64,000 bases of DNA, from positions 299,385-363,384 of the forward strand of contig NZ_JARGDQ010000002.1 in the NCBI RefSeq assembly GCF_029210385.1, in the 5' to 3' direction. This document shows, piece by piece, positions 1 to 6,851 of this stretch. Position 1 is the first letter of the stretch; each line of letters begins with the position of its first letter. Both the position numbers and the translations under genes were made by a program. Under the pieces are notes generated by a model. The model was not told the origin of the DNA. It saw nothing but the letters and a program-made list of their open reading frames with translations, and made no database searches. This DNA comes from Desulfurivibrio dismutans. GTDB taxonomy: Bacteria > Desulfobacterota > Desulfobulbia > Desulfobulbales > Desulfurivibrionaceae.

Positions 1-165
1 GATATGATTCTGGCTGATCAGGGGCTTTATGTCCTTGAAACCAATACCATTCCGGGGATGACGCCGACCAGCCTGCTGCCCCAGGCCGCGGCGGCCCATG
101 GCCTGAGTTTCGGAGCGTTGCTGGACCGCTTGCTTGCACTGGCACTGGAAGACAGGGGGAGATAA
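1..165 (+). CDS. ddl: D-alanine--D-alanine ligase, C-terminal end (partial)
   Basis: The reading frame is open from the first base of the window to a TAA at 163-165 and encodes the last 54 residues of a protein. The segment [19 protein letters not shown] matches the C-terminal substrate and Mg-ATP binding region of D-Ala-D-Ala ligases (family pattern ExNTxPGMT.TSL.P). The enzyme joins two D-alanines in the cytoplasm for peptidoglycan precursors. The start lies upstream of the window. The next gene begins directly after the stop codon, so the two are probably co-transcribed. Confidence 0.9.
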   Translation, partial: DMILADQGLYVLETNTIPGMTPTSLLPQAAAAHGLSFGALLDRLLALALEDRGR

Positions 166-1566
166 ATGGCGCAACCGGCAAAGGAACCATTGCTGATCGT
201 GGAGGACGATGCGGTTACCCGGCGGTTGTTCGAAACAGTGGCTGCGGGTGAGGGCTACCAGGTTCACGCTTGTGAGGGCGCGGAGAACGGCTGGGAGGTC
301 TTCCAGCAACACAACCCCCGGATTGTGGTCCTGGACTGGCTGCTGCGCGGCCTGGACGGCCTGGCTTTGGCCCGCCGGATCAGGCAGCACCCCGACGGCC
401 CTTATGTCACCATCCTGATGGTCACCACCCAGGAGAGGCCGGAGGAGATGGAGGAGGCCCTCAAGGCCGGGGTAACCTATTACCTGACCAAACCGGTAAA
501 ACGAGATTTTTTTCAGGCCTGGCTGGCGGCGGCCCGCAAGAACAGCGAAGATATGCGCCTGCTTCAGCAGCACCAGGAGGCCCGGGAGAAACACCGCCGA
601 GAACTGGAGTCGCTCAACGCCCAATTGGAGAACGCCATCACCCGGGCCAACGAAATGGCCGCCGAGGCCTCCCGCTCCTATATCGAGGTCAACCAGATCT
701 TCAAGACCGTGGCCGGCGGCATCCTGCTCGTCGATACCCAGTACCGGATTCTGCGTTTTAACGAAGCCTTTTTGCGTATGGCCGGGGTTTCTTCGATCAA
801 AGCCAAGGCCGCCAAATGTTACGAAGTCTTCCCCTCCTCCATGTGCAACACTCCGGGTTGCCCGATCCGGAGAATCAAAGCCGGGGAAGAGGCGGTGGAG
901 AACGATATCGAACGCCCCGCTCCCGATGGAGGCACGGCCCATTATCATGTGCTGGCCACCCCTTTCCGTGGCCCGGCTGGCGATCTGGTGGGTATTGTTG
1001 AGCATATCTCCGATGTCACCAGCCGGGTGCAGGCGGAAAAGGCCCTGCAGGAAAGCGAGCAGCGCTATAAGGAGCTGAGTATCCTCGATGAACTCACTGG
1101 GCTGTACAATAAGCGTTATTTCAATAAACACCTGACCCCGGAGGTGGAGCGGGCCCGGCGCTATGGTAACCCCTTAAGCCTGCTGGTGGTGGATATCGAT
1201 AACTTCAAGCACTTCAACGACACTTATGGTCATCCGCCCGGTGACCGGGTGCTGGCGGCCATGGGTAAGCTGCTGCGGGAGACGGTGCGCTTGAATGATC
1301 TGGCCTGCCGGATCGGCGGTGAGGAGTTTGCCGTCATTCTGCCGGAAACCAGCGGTGAAAACGCCTTGAAGCTGGCTGAGCGGTTGCGGCGGAAATTTGC
1401 CGCCCTGGAATTTCAACCCCAGGAAGGGGTGACGGTGCAGAAAACCATGAGTGTCGGGGTAGCGGAGCTTGAAACCGATGAAAGCACCGAAGAGCTGCTG
1501 GCTCGGGCCGACGGCAATCTCTACGCGGCCAAGGAGGCGGGCCGCAACCGCAGTATCCTCCGTTAA
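166..1566 (+). CDS. Response regulator with PAS and GGDEF domains (diguanylate cyclase)
   Basis: This 466-residue protein has an N-terminal receiver domain (about 8-125; acidic pocket EDD at 13-15, phospho-acceptor Asp57 in VVLDW, and LTKP lysine), a short coiled coil, a PAS domain (about 175-290) with a cysteine-containing MCNTPGCPI segment, and a C-terminal GGDEF domain. The active-site signature is GGEEF, and RLND five residues upstream is an RxxD inhibitory I-site. It is therefore predicted to be an active, feedback-inhibited c-di-GMP synthase controlled by phosphorylation. The ATG immediately follows the ddl stop codon. Its own stop codon lies inside the left arm of a 109-bp inverted repeat. 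The cognate histidine kinase cannot be assigned from sequence. Confidence 0.93.
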   Translation: MAQPAKEPLLIVEDDAVTRRLFETVAAGEGYQVHACEGAENGWEVFQQHNPRIVVLDWLLRGLDGLALARRIRQHPDGPYVTILMVTTQERPEEMEEALKAGVTYYLTKPVKRDFFQAWLAAARKNSEDMRLLQQHQEAREKHRRELESLNAQLENAITRANEMAAEASRSYIEVNQIFKTVAGGILLVDTQYRILRFNEAFLRMAGVSSIKAKAAKCYEVFPSSMCNTPGCPIRRIKAGEEAVENDIERPAPDGGTAHYHVLATPFRGPAGDLVGIVEHISDVTSRVQAEKALQESEQRYKELSILDELTGLYNKRYFNKHLTPEVERARRYGNPLSLLVVDIDNFKHFNDTYGHPPGDRVLAAMGKLLRETVRLNDLACRIGGEEFAVILPETSGENALKLAERLRRKFAALEFQPQEGVTVQKTMSVGVAELETDESTEELLARADGNLYAAKEAGRNRSILR

Positions 1567-1670
1567 AAGCGCGTCAGTGCCGCACCTTACGGCGATCGGC
1601 CCGACTTGCGTACTGATGTACGCGGCGCCGGGCCGCTTGCCGCAAGGTGCGGCACTGACGCGCTTTTAAC
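1562..1670. repeat. Dispersed long palindrome, copy A, at a stop codon
   Basis: This 109-bp near-perfect inverted repeat has left arm GTTAAAAGCGCGTCAGTGCC and complementary right arm ending CTGACGCGCTTTTAAC. Its centre at 1608-1623 is GCGTAC-TGAT-GTACGC. The TAA of the diguanylate cyclase (1564-1566) is part of the left arm. The A-run/T-run edges resemble a bidirectional intrinsic terminator, but the arms are far longer than a usual terminator. The core recurs elsewhere in the window (see findings). Confidence 0.9.
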
Positions 1671-1776
1671 TATCCACCTATGCCATCCTTGTCCACCAAT
1701 CCACTTACCTACCCATCTACCTACCTGCCTGCCTGGCAAGCAGACACCTGCCGGGGTGATCTTTCTTGCTTAACCA
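1671..1776. other. Intergenic spacer with pyrimidine-rich tetranucleotide tract
   Basis: The spacer between convergent genes contains a short degenerate run of TACC/TGCC-type units at about 1703-1738 and no convincing ORF. No clear terminator for serS is seen apart from the adjoining long palindrome. Confidence 0.5.
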
Positions 1777-3048
1777 TCATATTCTGGGGTTGAAATAAGG
1801 TTTGATGGCCTCGGGCAGGCGGATGGTGCCGTCGGGTTGCTGGTGGTTTTCGTAGATGGCCGCCAAGGTGCGGCCCACGGCCAGGCCGCTGCCGTTTAAG
1901 GTGTGGACCAGCGCGCTTTTGTTGCGGTCTTTGGGGCGGTAGCGGATGCCGCCGCGGCGGGCCTGGAAATCGCCGAAGTTGCTGCAGGAAGAAATTTCCC
2001 GGTAGCAGTTCTGGGCTGGCATCCAGACCTCGATGTCGTAAGTTTTACGGGCGGAAAATCCCAGGTCGCCGCGGCACAGGGTGACCACCCGGTAGGGCAG
2101 CTCCAGCATTTGCAGCACCGTTTCGGCGTTGTTCAGCAGCATCTCCAGCTCATCGTCAGATGTTTCGGGAGTGGTGAACTTGACCAACTCCACCTTGTCG
2201 AACTGATGTTGGCGGATCAGGCCCTTGGTGTCGCGCCCGTAAGAACCGGCTTCGGAGCGGAAGCACGGGGTGTAGGCGCAGTAGCGGATGGGCAGCTCCT
2301 GTTCGGCCAGGGTTTCCTCCCGGTGGATGTTGGTAACCGGCACCTCAGCGGTGGGGATCAGCCAGAGATCGGTGTCGGCGATTTTGAACAGATCCTCGGC
2401 GAACTTGGGCAACTGGCCGGTGGCGGTCATGCTGGCGGTGTTGACCAGAAAGGGGGGCAGCACTTCGGTATAGCCGTGGCGCTCGGTGTGCAGATCCAGC
2501 ATGAAGCTGACCAGGGCCCGTTCCAGGCGGGCGGCAAAACCCCTCAGCAGGACAAAGCGGGCGCCGGACAGTTTGGCGGCCCGGGCGAAATCCAGGCTTC
2601 CGTCCAACTCCCCCAGCTCCCAGTGGGCCTTGGGGGTGAAGTCAAATTCGGAGGGGGTGCCCCAGCGGCGGTATTCAACGTTGTCGGCCTCGTCGGTGCC
2701 CAAGGGGACCGAATCGTCGCAGAGGTTGGGTACCCCCATGACAATATCTTCCAGCCGGCGGTCGATGCCGGCCAGCTGCTCCTCGAGTTCCTTGAGCCGC
2801 TGCCCCAACTCCTTGGTGGCCGCCATTTTGGCCGCTGCCTCCTCTTCCCGGCCCGCCTTTTTTAGAGCCCCGATCTCCTGGGACACCCGTTTGCGGCGGT
2901 TGCGGCCACTTTCCAGTTCCTGCAGGATGTCGCGGCGCTGCTGGTCCAGTGCGTTGAAGTTTTGTAAAGGGGCGGTATCCAAACCGCGGGTGGCGGTTTT
3001 CTCCTTGACCAGTTCCAGGTTTTCCCGGATGAAACGTAGTTCCAGCAT
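1777..3048 (-). CDS. serS: Seryl-tRNA synthetase
   Basis: The 423-residue product starts [17 protein letters not shown], the usual SerRS opening. The N-terminal third is the long antiparallel coiled coil that grips the tRNA-Ser variable arm. The class II catalytic domain follows, with [23 protein letters not shown] (motif 2) and a C-terminal motif 3 ending in [16 protein letters not shown]. It charges serine onto tRNA-Ser and also supplies Ser-tRNA(Sec) where that exists. Length is normal (about 425). The ATG is preceded by AAGGA. It is the last gene of the leftward hinT-mobB-mobA-moeA-serS group, only 18 bp after moeA. Confidence 0.97.
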   Translation of the reverse strand: MLELRFIRENLELVKEKTATRGLDTAPLQNFNALDQQRRDILQELESGRNRRKRVSQEIGALKKAGREEEAAAKMAATKELGQRLKELEEQLAGIDRRLEDIVMGVPNLCDDSVPLGTDEADNVEYRRWGTPSEFDFTPKAHWELGELDGSLDFARAAKLSGARFVLLRGFAARLERALVSFMLDLHTERHGYTEVLPPFLVNTASMTATGQLPKFAEDLFKIADTDLWLIPTAEVPVTNIHREETLAEQELPIRYCAYTPCFRSEAGSYGRDTKGLIRQHQFDKVELVKFTTPETSDDELEMLLNNAETVLQMLELPYRVVTLCRGDLGFSARKTYDIEVWMPAQNCYREISSCSNFGDFQARRGGIRYRPKDRNKSALVHTLNGSGLAVGRTLAAIYENHQQPDGTIRLPEAIKPYFNPRI

Positions 3049-3066
3049 TATTTTTCCTTATCAAAT

Positions 3067-4293
3067 TCAGCAGTGTTGGCCGGCGCCAGTCAGCGGCAGC
3101 ACCCGCACCAGTTCGTCCTTTTTTAACTCCCGGCGGTTGGCTGGGGCCAGAATAATGGCGTTCATGGTGGCGCCGGGGGGCAGCGGGCGGACCAGCAGCC
3201 GGCCTTTATCAGCCTGTAGATGGGCGTCTTTAAGTTGAATGACACCGCCCCGGCGAATTTTTACCGCTTGCTGCAGATGAGCTTTGACCACCTGCGGCCG
3301 GGGGCGGTGGTACCCCTGGGCCCGGCGCAGGGCCGGGGCTACCAGCAGGTAGAACAGCAAATGTACCGCCGGCGGCGGCCCCGGCAGGCCGAAAAAGAGG
3401 GTGCGACCCAGCATGGCGGCCATGGTGGCCTTGCCCGGCCGCAGATGCAACTCCCGATAAAGCAGCCCGGCCTGCAGGCGGGCCAGCACGCCGTCCACCA
3501 GATCGTACTTGCCCGGCCCCATGCCGCCGGTGGAAATGATCATTTCCAGACCGCTTTCCGCCTGGCACGTGAGAATGGCGGCAATGGCCCCGGGGTCATC
3601 CTTGACCGTGCCCAGGTCCACCGGCACGCCGCCACAGTGCCGGATCAGCCCGGCCAGTAGAAAGCGGTTGCCGCTGATCAGGTGGCCGGCCACCGGGGTT
3701 TCCCCGGTGTCGTCCAGCAGTTCGCTGCCGGTGCAGAGCAGGCCCACCCGGGGGCGGGGGTAAGCCGCCAGTTCTCCCACCCCGGCGGTGGCCAGCCGTG
3801 GCAAGTGCTCCGGCATCACCGGCCGACCGGCGGGGACAATGATCTGCCGGCGGCGCAGGTCGGCCCCCACCGGCCTGATATAATCACCAGCCCGGCAGGC
3901 CCTTTGCAGGCTGATACAGCCTTCATCTTCCCGGTGTACCCCTTCAAAAGGGATCACACAGTCGGCGCCGGGAGGCAGCAGGCCGCCGGTCATAATCCGG
4001 TAAGCCTGGCCGGACTGCAGCCGTTTGGCGGGCCTGGTCCGGCCGGCGGCAATTTCACCGACCACCGTCAGGCGGAGACTGCCCGGATCGCCGCCGATCT
4101 CTTCGCTGTCGTTGGCCCGCAGGGCATAGCCGTCCCGGGTGGACTGGGGAAAAGAGGGCACCGCCAGCCGGGCCCGGATCGCCGCCGCCGGAATCCGGCC
4201 CAGGGCCCGGTCCAATGGGATCATTTCCGGCAGGCCCGGCCGGCTGTGGGCCAGGATTTCCCGCTGCGCCTGTTGCAGAGTGAGGATGGTCAT
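3067..4293 (-). CDS. moeA: Molybdopterin molybdenumtransferase MoeA
   Basis: The 408-residue protein inserts molybdate into adenylylated molybdopterin to form Mo cofactor. Seen: an N-terminal MoeA arm beginning MTILTLQQAQREIL, the segment QSTRDGYALRA, the MoCF_biosynth region with LLCTGSEL and IISTGGMGPGKYD, and the typical LPGPPPAVH near the C-terminus. The frame is open further upstream, but the start at 4293 makes an ATGA overlap with mobA and gives the normal family length, so I chose it. Translational coupling to mobA is likely. Confidence 0.93.
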   Translation of the reverse strand: MTILTLQQAQREILAHSRPGLPEMIPLDRALGRIPAAAIRARLAVPSFPQSTRDGYALRANDSEEIGGDPGSLRLTVVGEIAAGRTRPAKRLQSGQAYRIMTGGLLPPGADCVIPFEGVHREDEGCISLQRACRAGDYIRPVGADLRRRQIIVPAGRPVMPEHLPRLATAGVGELAAYPRPRVGLLCTGSELLDDTGETPVAGHLISGNRFLLAGLIRHCGGVPVDLGTVKDDPGAIAAILTCQAESGLEMIISTGGMGPGKYDLVDGVLARLQAGLLYRELHLRPGKATMAAMLGRTLFFGLPGPPPAVHLLFYLLVAPALRRAQGYHRPRPQVVKAHLQQAVKIRRGGVIQLKDAHLQADKGRLLVRPLPPGATMNAIILAPANRRELKKDELVRVLPLTGAGQHC

Positions 4294-4898
4294 GAAGGCT
4301 GTCGATCCAGGTCTTCCCGGAAATTGATATTGGTAAAGGCCGGGTCGGCGGCGGTGGTCAGGCCCAGTTCCGCCGCGTTCATCTCGCGCACCCGCAGTTC
4401 CTGCAACAGTTGGCCGAGCTTGCCCTCGCCCCGGGCCAGTGCCTCCTGCACCGCCGGCAGGATCCGACGATGGTAGACGGCATGCAGCGGCTCGGGACCG
4501 GTGGCGGTGGCCGGCAGGACCACATCCCAGTCGCCGGGGCAACGGCACAGCCGGCGGATGATTTCGCCGTTCAGCCGTGGCATGTCGCAGGCAACTACAA
4601 AGGCCCGGGGGGCGGCGATATGGTGCAGCGCCGCCTGGATGCCCGCCAGTGGCCCGGCGTTAAGCACTATATCGCCGGTCATGGGCCAGCCGAGAAAGGC
4701 GTATTCTGCCGGAGTATTGGTTACCAGCAGCCGTTCGGAAAAAAGTTCTTCCAGCACCATTGCCACGTGGGCCACCAGGGGGCGGCCACGGTGGCGGGCC
4801 AGGGCCTTGTTGCTGCCGAAACGGCTGCTTTTACCCCCGGCCAGAATCACTCCCGCCGTGGCGAGGGCGAAGTCGCGGGCCGCCGGCTCAGTCGGCAT
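4290..4898 (-). CDS. mobA: Molybdenum cofactor guanylyltransferase MobA
   Basis: The 202-residue product attaches GMP to molybdopterin, forming the guanine dinucleotide cofactor used by DMSO-reductase-family enzymes (formate dehydrogenases, polysulfide and thiosulfate reductases). The nucleotide-binding signature VILAGGKSSRFGSNKAL lies at residues 17-33, and VACDMPRL is the metal-binding loop. Length is close to E. coli MobA (194). It overlaps moeA by 4 bp (ATGA) and mobB by 11 bp, so the three genes form a tightly coupled module. Presence of this module implies molybdo- or tungsto-enzymes elsewhere in the genome. Confidence 0.93.
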   Translation of the reverse strand: MPTEPAARDFALATAGVILAGGKSSRFGSNKALARHRGRPLVAHVAMVLEELFSERLLVTNTPAEYAFLGWPMTGDIVLNAGPLAGIQAALHHIAAPRAFVVACDMPRLNGEIIRRLCRCPGDWDVVLPATATGPEPLHAVYHRRILPAVQEALARGEGKLGQLLQELRVREMNAAELGLTTAADPAFTNINFREDLDRQPS

Positions 4899-5625
4899 GG
4901 CCGAAATCGTCGCCGTTTTGGGACGAGTTGCCGTCGCCTTCGGTGATACTCAAGGCAATTTTGCGGGGACGGCCACAGCCCCGCAGGCTGGCGATCATCC
5001 CCTTGATGCCGCGCCGCAGCAGGGAAGCGGCGAAGCGGTTTAAAGGCACCGGCTGGCCGTCCACCTCCAAATGGATGTAAGATCGGCCGGTGGGACTGGT
5101 TTGGGCCAGCATTTTTTGCTGGTGTTGTACCAGGAAATCGGCCAATTCCCTGGTCTGGTCCGGGGCAAAGCAGGGAATCTCCAGGTTATCCGGCGGTTCG
5201 GCGCTGACCATGGCCAGCCAGGTGGTGTTGCGGCCGGGCAGGGGGGTGGGGTGCAACTCCCGGCGGTATACCTCGATTTTTGGCAGGCGAGTATGTTTGT
5301 AGCCTTCGGTAATCACCAGGTCGGCGTCATTAAGATAACGGGTGACCAGCTCGTCCACCCCCAGATCGCGATCGGTGTCACGGACCAAACCGATACCGGT
5401 TGGCGAGGCCAGCACCACGGCATCGGCGCCGGCCTGCTTGTGCCGCCAGGTATCCTTGCCCGGGGTGTCCATGGCAAACTCATGGACATGGTGCTTGATG
5501 GTGCCGATCCTCAGCCCCCGCCCTTTCAGTTCGGGCAGCAGTTGTTCCAGCAGGGTGGTCTTGCCGCAGTCGGGCAAGCCCACCACCGCCACCACGGGAA
5601 TCCGAGCCATGCGTTTAGCCTGCAT
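4888..5625 (-). CDS. mobB: Molybdopterin-guanine dinucleotide biosynthesis GTP-binding protein MobB, with C-terminal extension
   Basis: A P-loop GTPase with Walker A GLPDCGKTTLLEQLLP near residue 16, TIKHHVHEF, and DLVITEGYKHTRLPKIEVYR, all typical of MobB. At 245 residues it is longer than E. coli MobB (about 175). The extra C-terminal part (about 175-245) contains VDGQPVPLNRFAASLLRRG, a type of extension I associate with deltaproteobacterial MobB; its role is unknown to me. The listed start gives a TGATG overlap with hinT; a second ATG at 5610 (MARIPVVAVVG) is possible. Confidence 0.9.
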   Translation of the reverse strand: MQAKRMARIPVVAVVGLPDCGKTTLLEQLLPELKGRGLRIGTIKHHVHEFAMDTPGKDTWRHKQAGADAVVLASPTGIGLVRDTDRDLGVDELVTRYLNDADLVITEGYKHTRLPKIEVYRRELHPTPLPGRNTTWLAMVSAEPPDNLEIPCFAPDQTRELADFLVQHQQKMLAQTSPTGRSYIHLEVDGQPVPLNRFAASLLRRGIKGMIASLRGCGRPRKIALSITEGDGNSSQNGDDFGHAD

Positions 5626-5966
5626 CAGCCCGGGGGCCAGGTAAGAGTTCGTCCGCCAAGCACATGCATGTGCAGGTGGAAAACGGTTTGGCCCGCCGCC
5701 GCACCGTTGTTCATCACCAGACGGCAGTCGGTAATCCCCTGTTCAGCCCCCAGTTCGGCCCCTCTGCGTACCAGGGCGCCGATGATCCCGTCATCGGCGG
5801 CGCTGAGATCGCCTGGCCCGTTGACATGCTTTTTGGGGATTACCAGGAAATGCTTAGGAGCCTGAGGAGAGATGTCCCAAAAGGCCAGCAGCTGGTCATC
5901 TTCGTAAATTTTCTGGGCGGTAATCTCACCCTTGATGATTTTGCAGAACAGGCAATCTTCCGACAT
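5625..5966 (-). CDS. hinT: HIT family purine nucleoside phosphoramidase (HinT-like)
   Basis: This 113-residue histidine triad protein has CLFCKIIKGEI at the N-terminus and the HxHxHxx active site in VFHLHMHVLGG near the C-terminus. Family members hydrolyse adenosine 5'-phosphoramidates and aminoacyl-adenylates. It is first in the operon with mobB, mobA, moeA and serS. Because SerRS makes aminoacyl-adenylates, the linkage to serS may be functional, but this is inference. The Shine-Dalgarno AGGAGG (5975-5980) touches the end of a MITE-like repeat, so transcripts probably read through that repeat. Confidence 0.95.
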   Translation of the reverse strand: MSEDCLFCKIIKGEITAQKIYEDDQLLAFWDISPQAPKHFLVIPKKHVNGPGDLSAADDGIIGALVRRGAELGAEQGITDCRLVMNNGAAAGQTVFHLHMHVLGGRTLTWPPG

Positions 5967-5977
5967 GGCTTGGTCCT

Positions 5978-6140
5978 CCTTAACAGTCCGTTGAAAAAGC
6001 CATCCCTGGCTTTTTTAACTAACGGTTGGCCAAAGATGGATTTGGTCAACCTTACGAATTAATTGCCACTTTCAGTGCGAATGAATTCGGCGGCCCATCC
6101 ATGGGCCGCTAACAGCCCGTTTTTCAACGGGCTGTTAAGG
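5978..6140. mobile_element. MITE-like element with 21-bp terminal inverted repeats
   Basis: The segment is bounded by inverted repeats at 5978-5998 (CCTTAACAGTCCGTTGAAAA plus A) and 6120-6140 (its complement with one mismatch). The 163-bp interior has no ORF of note and includes smaller palindromes (GGCGGCCCATCCATGGGCCG). The right end also forms its own hairpin with AACAGCCCG at 6111-6119. It sits directly upstream of the hinT ribosome-binding site. No clear target duplication was recognised. Confidence 0.65.
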
Positions 6141-6154
6141 GGGCATCCCGTGAA

Positions 6155-6183
6155 TGTGTAGCCCCATAATCAGTTGGCTTCAA
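6155..6183 (-). promoter_or_regulatory. Candidate sigma-70 promoter for the hinT-mob-moeA-serS operon
   Basis: Read leftward, TTGAAG (6183-6178), a 17-bp spacer and TACACA (6160-6155) form a weak sigma-70-like promoter. It lies on the far side of the MITE-like element from hinT, so the mRNA leader would contain that element. Confidence 0.35.
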
Positions 6184-6301
6184 GTTCGCAGTTCAGGGAA
6201 CTTAACGGTACATGGCGATAAATGTCAAGCCGTAAACCGAAGTTGCGGGCCGGTTATCGGCCCGGAAAAGATATCGTTTTTTTGCTGGTTTTCGAGTAAT
6301 G

Positions 6302-6319
6302 TCAGCATAACTATGCTGA
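6302..6319. promoter_or_regulatory. Perfect 8-bp palindrome, operator-like
   Basis: TCAGCATA-AC-TATGCTGA is a perfect inverted repeat with a 2-bp centre, 38 bp before the small gene at 6357, and is preceded by an AT-rich stretch that could hold a promoter. Its size and position fit a dimeric repressor operator. No regulator can be named. Confidence 0.4.
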
Positions 6320-6356
6320 TTCATGGAGTTTTGGATGTTTTTAAAGGGAGTTTGTT

Positions 6357-6689
6357 ATGCGTCAACTGGTAATCGATCAGCTGAGCCGGGAAGAGCGGCA
6401 GAACATTGAAAGTTACCTGAAACGTCACCTGCGGCCCGGCCCGATGAGTGATCTGTACTGGCTGGAGTTGCCCCGGGAGTTATGGGGGGTGGGCCAGCAG
6501 GGGCACGAAGAATGCGCCCCCTTTTTCTTCGCCGTTGAGCTGACGGAAAATCAGGTGGTTTTTGAGCTGCTGGTACGCAGTTCCAGTAACTTGCACTGTA
6601 CCTGCATCGGTTATCCGGAAACACCCCAGCGCGCTTTCTTGCTCGACTTTTTTGATGGCCTGCTGGCCAGCGAAAAGATTCGCTCCTGA
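6357..6689 (+). CDS. Uncharacterised small protein
   Basis: The 110-residue product starts MRQLVIDQLSREERQNIESY and has GGGAG upstream of the ATG. It is soluble, acidic to neutral, has no signal or membrane segment, and carries the segment PMSDLYWLELPRELW in its middle. I do not recognise a named family with confidence; similar proteins of about 110 residues may be present in related Desulfobacterota. It stands alone between a MITE-like repeat and a histidine kinase gene. Codon use matches its neighbours, which supports a real gene. Confidence 0.7.
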   Translation: MRQLVIDQLSREERQNIESYLKRHLRPGPMSDLYWLELPRELWGVGQQGHEECAPFFFAVELTENQVVFELLVRSSSNLHCTCIGYPETPQRAFLLDFFDGLLASEKIRS

Positions 6690-6742
6690 GTGTTTTGTAG
6701 CGCCGGGGTTGATTCCCCCCCGCGTTGCCTGGCGCGAAGGGC

Positions 6743-6772
6743 TTGACTTTTGGCCATCCGGCCCCCTAGCAT
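6743..6772 (+). promoter_or_regulatory. Candidate sigma-70 promoter for the kinase gene at 6852
   Basis: TTGACT (6743-6748), an 18-bp spacer, then TAGCAT (6767-6772). The -35 is good and the -10 is weak. It lies 80 bp before the kinase start codon. Confidence 0.35.
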
Positions 6773-6851
6773 GATTTAACTTGCCCGGACTTGGTGCGGC
6801 GATCTTGCGCGGCCACCGGGGCGTTGCCGATTTACTTACTGGTGTTTTGTT

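Noticed and set aside
1703..1738. TACC/TGCC-type simple repeat, considered as a phase-variation tract
   Set aside because: It is intergenic, degenerate and not in a position to alter a reading frame or a promoter spacer that I can identify.
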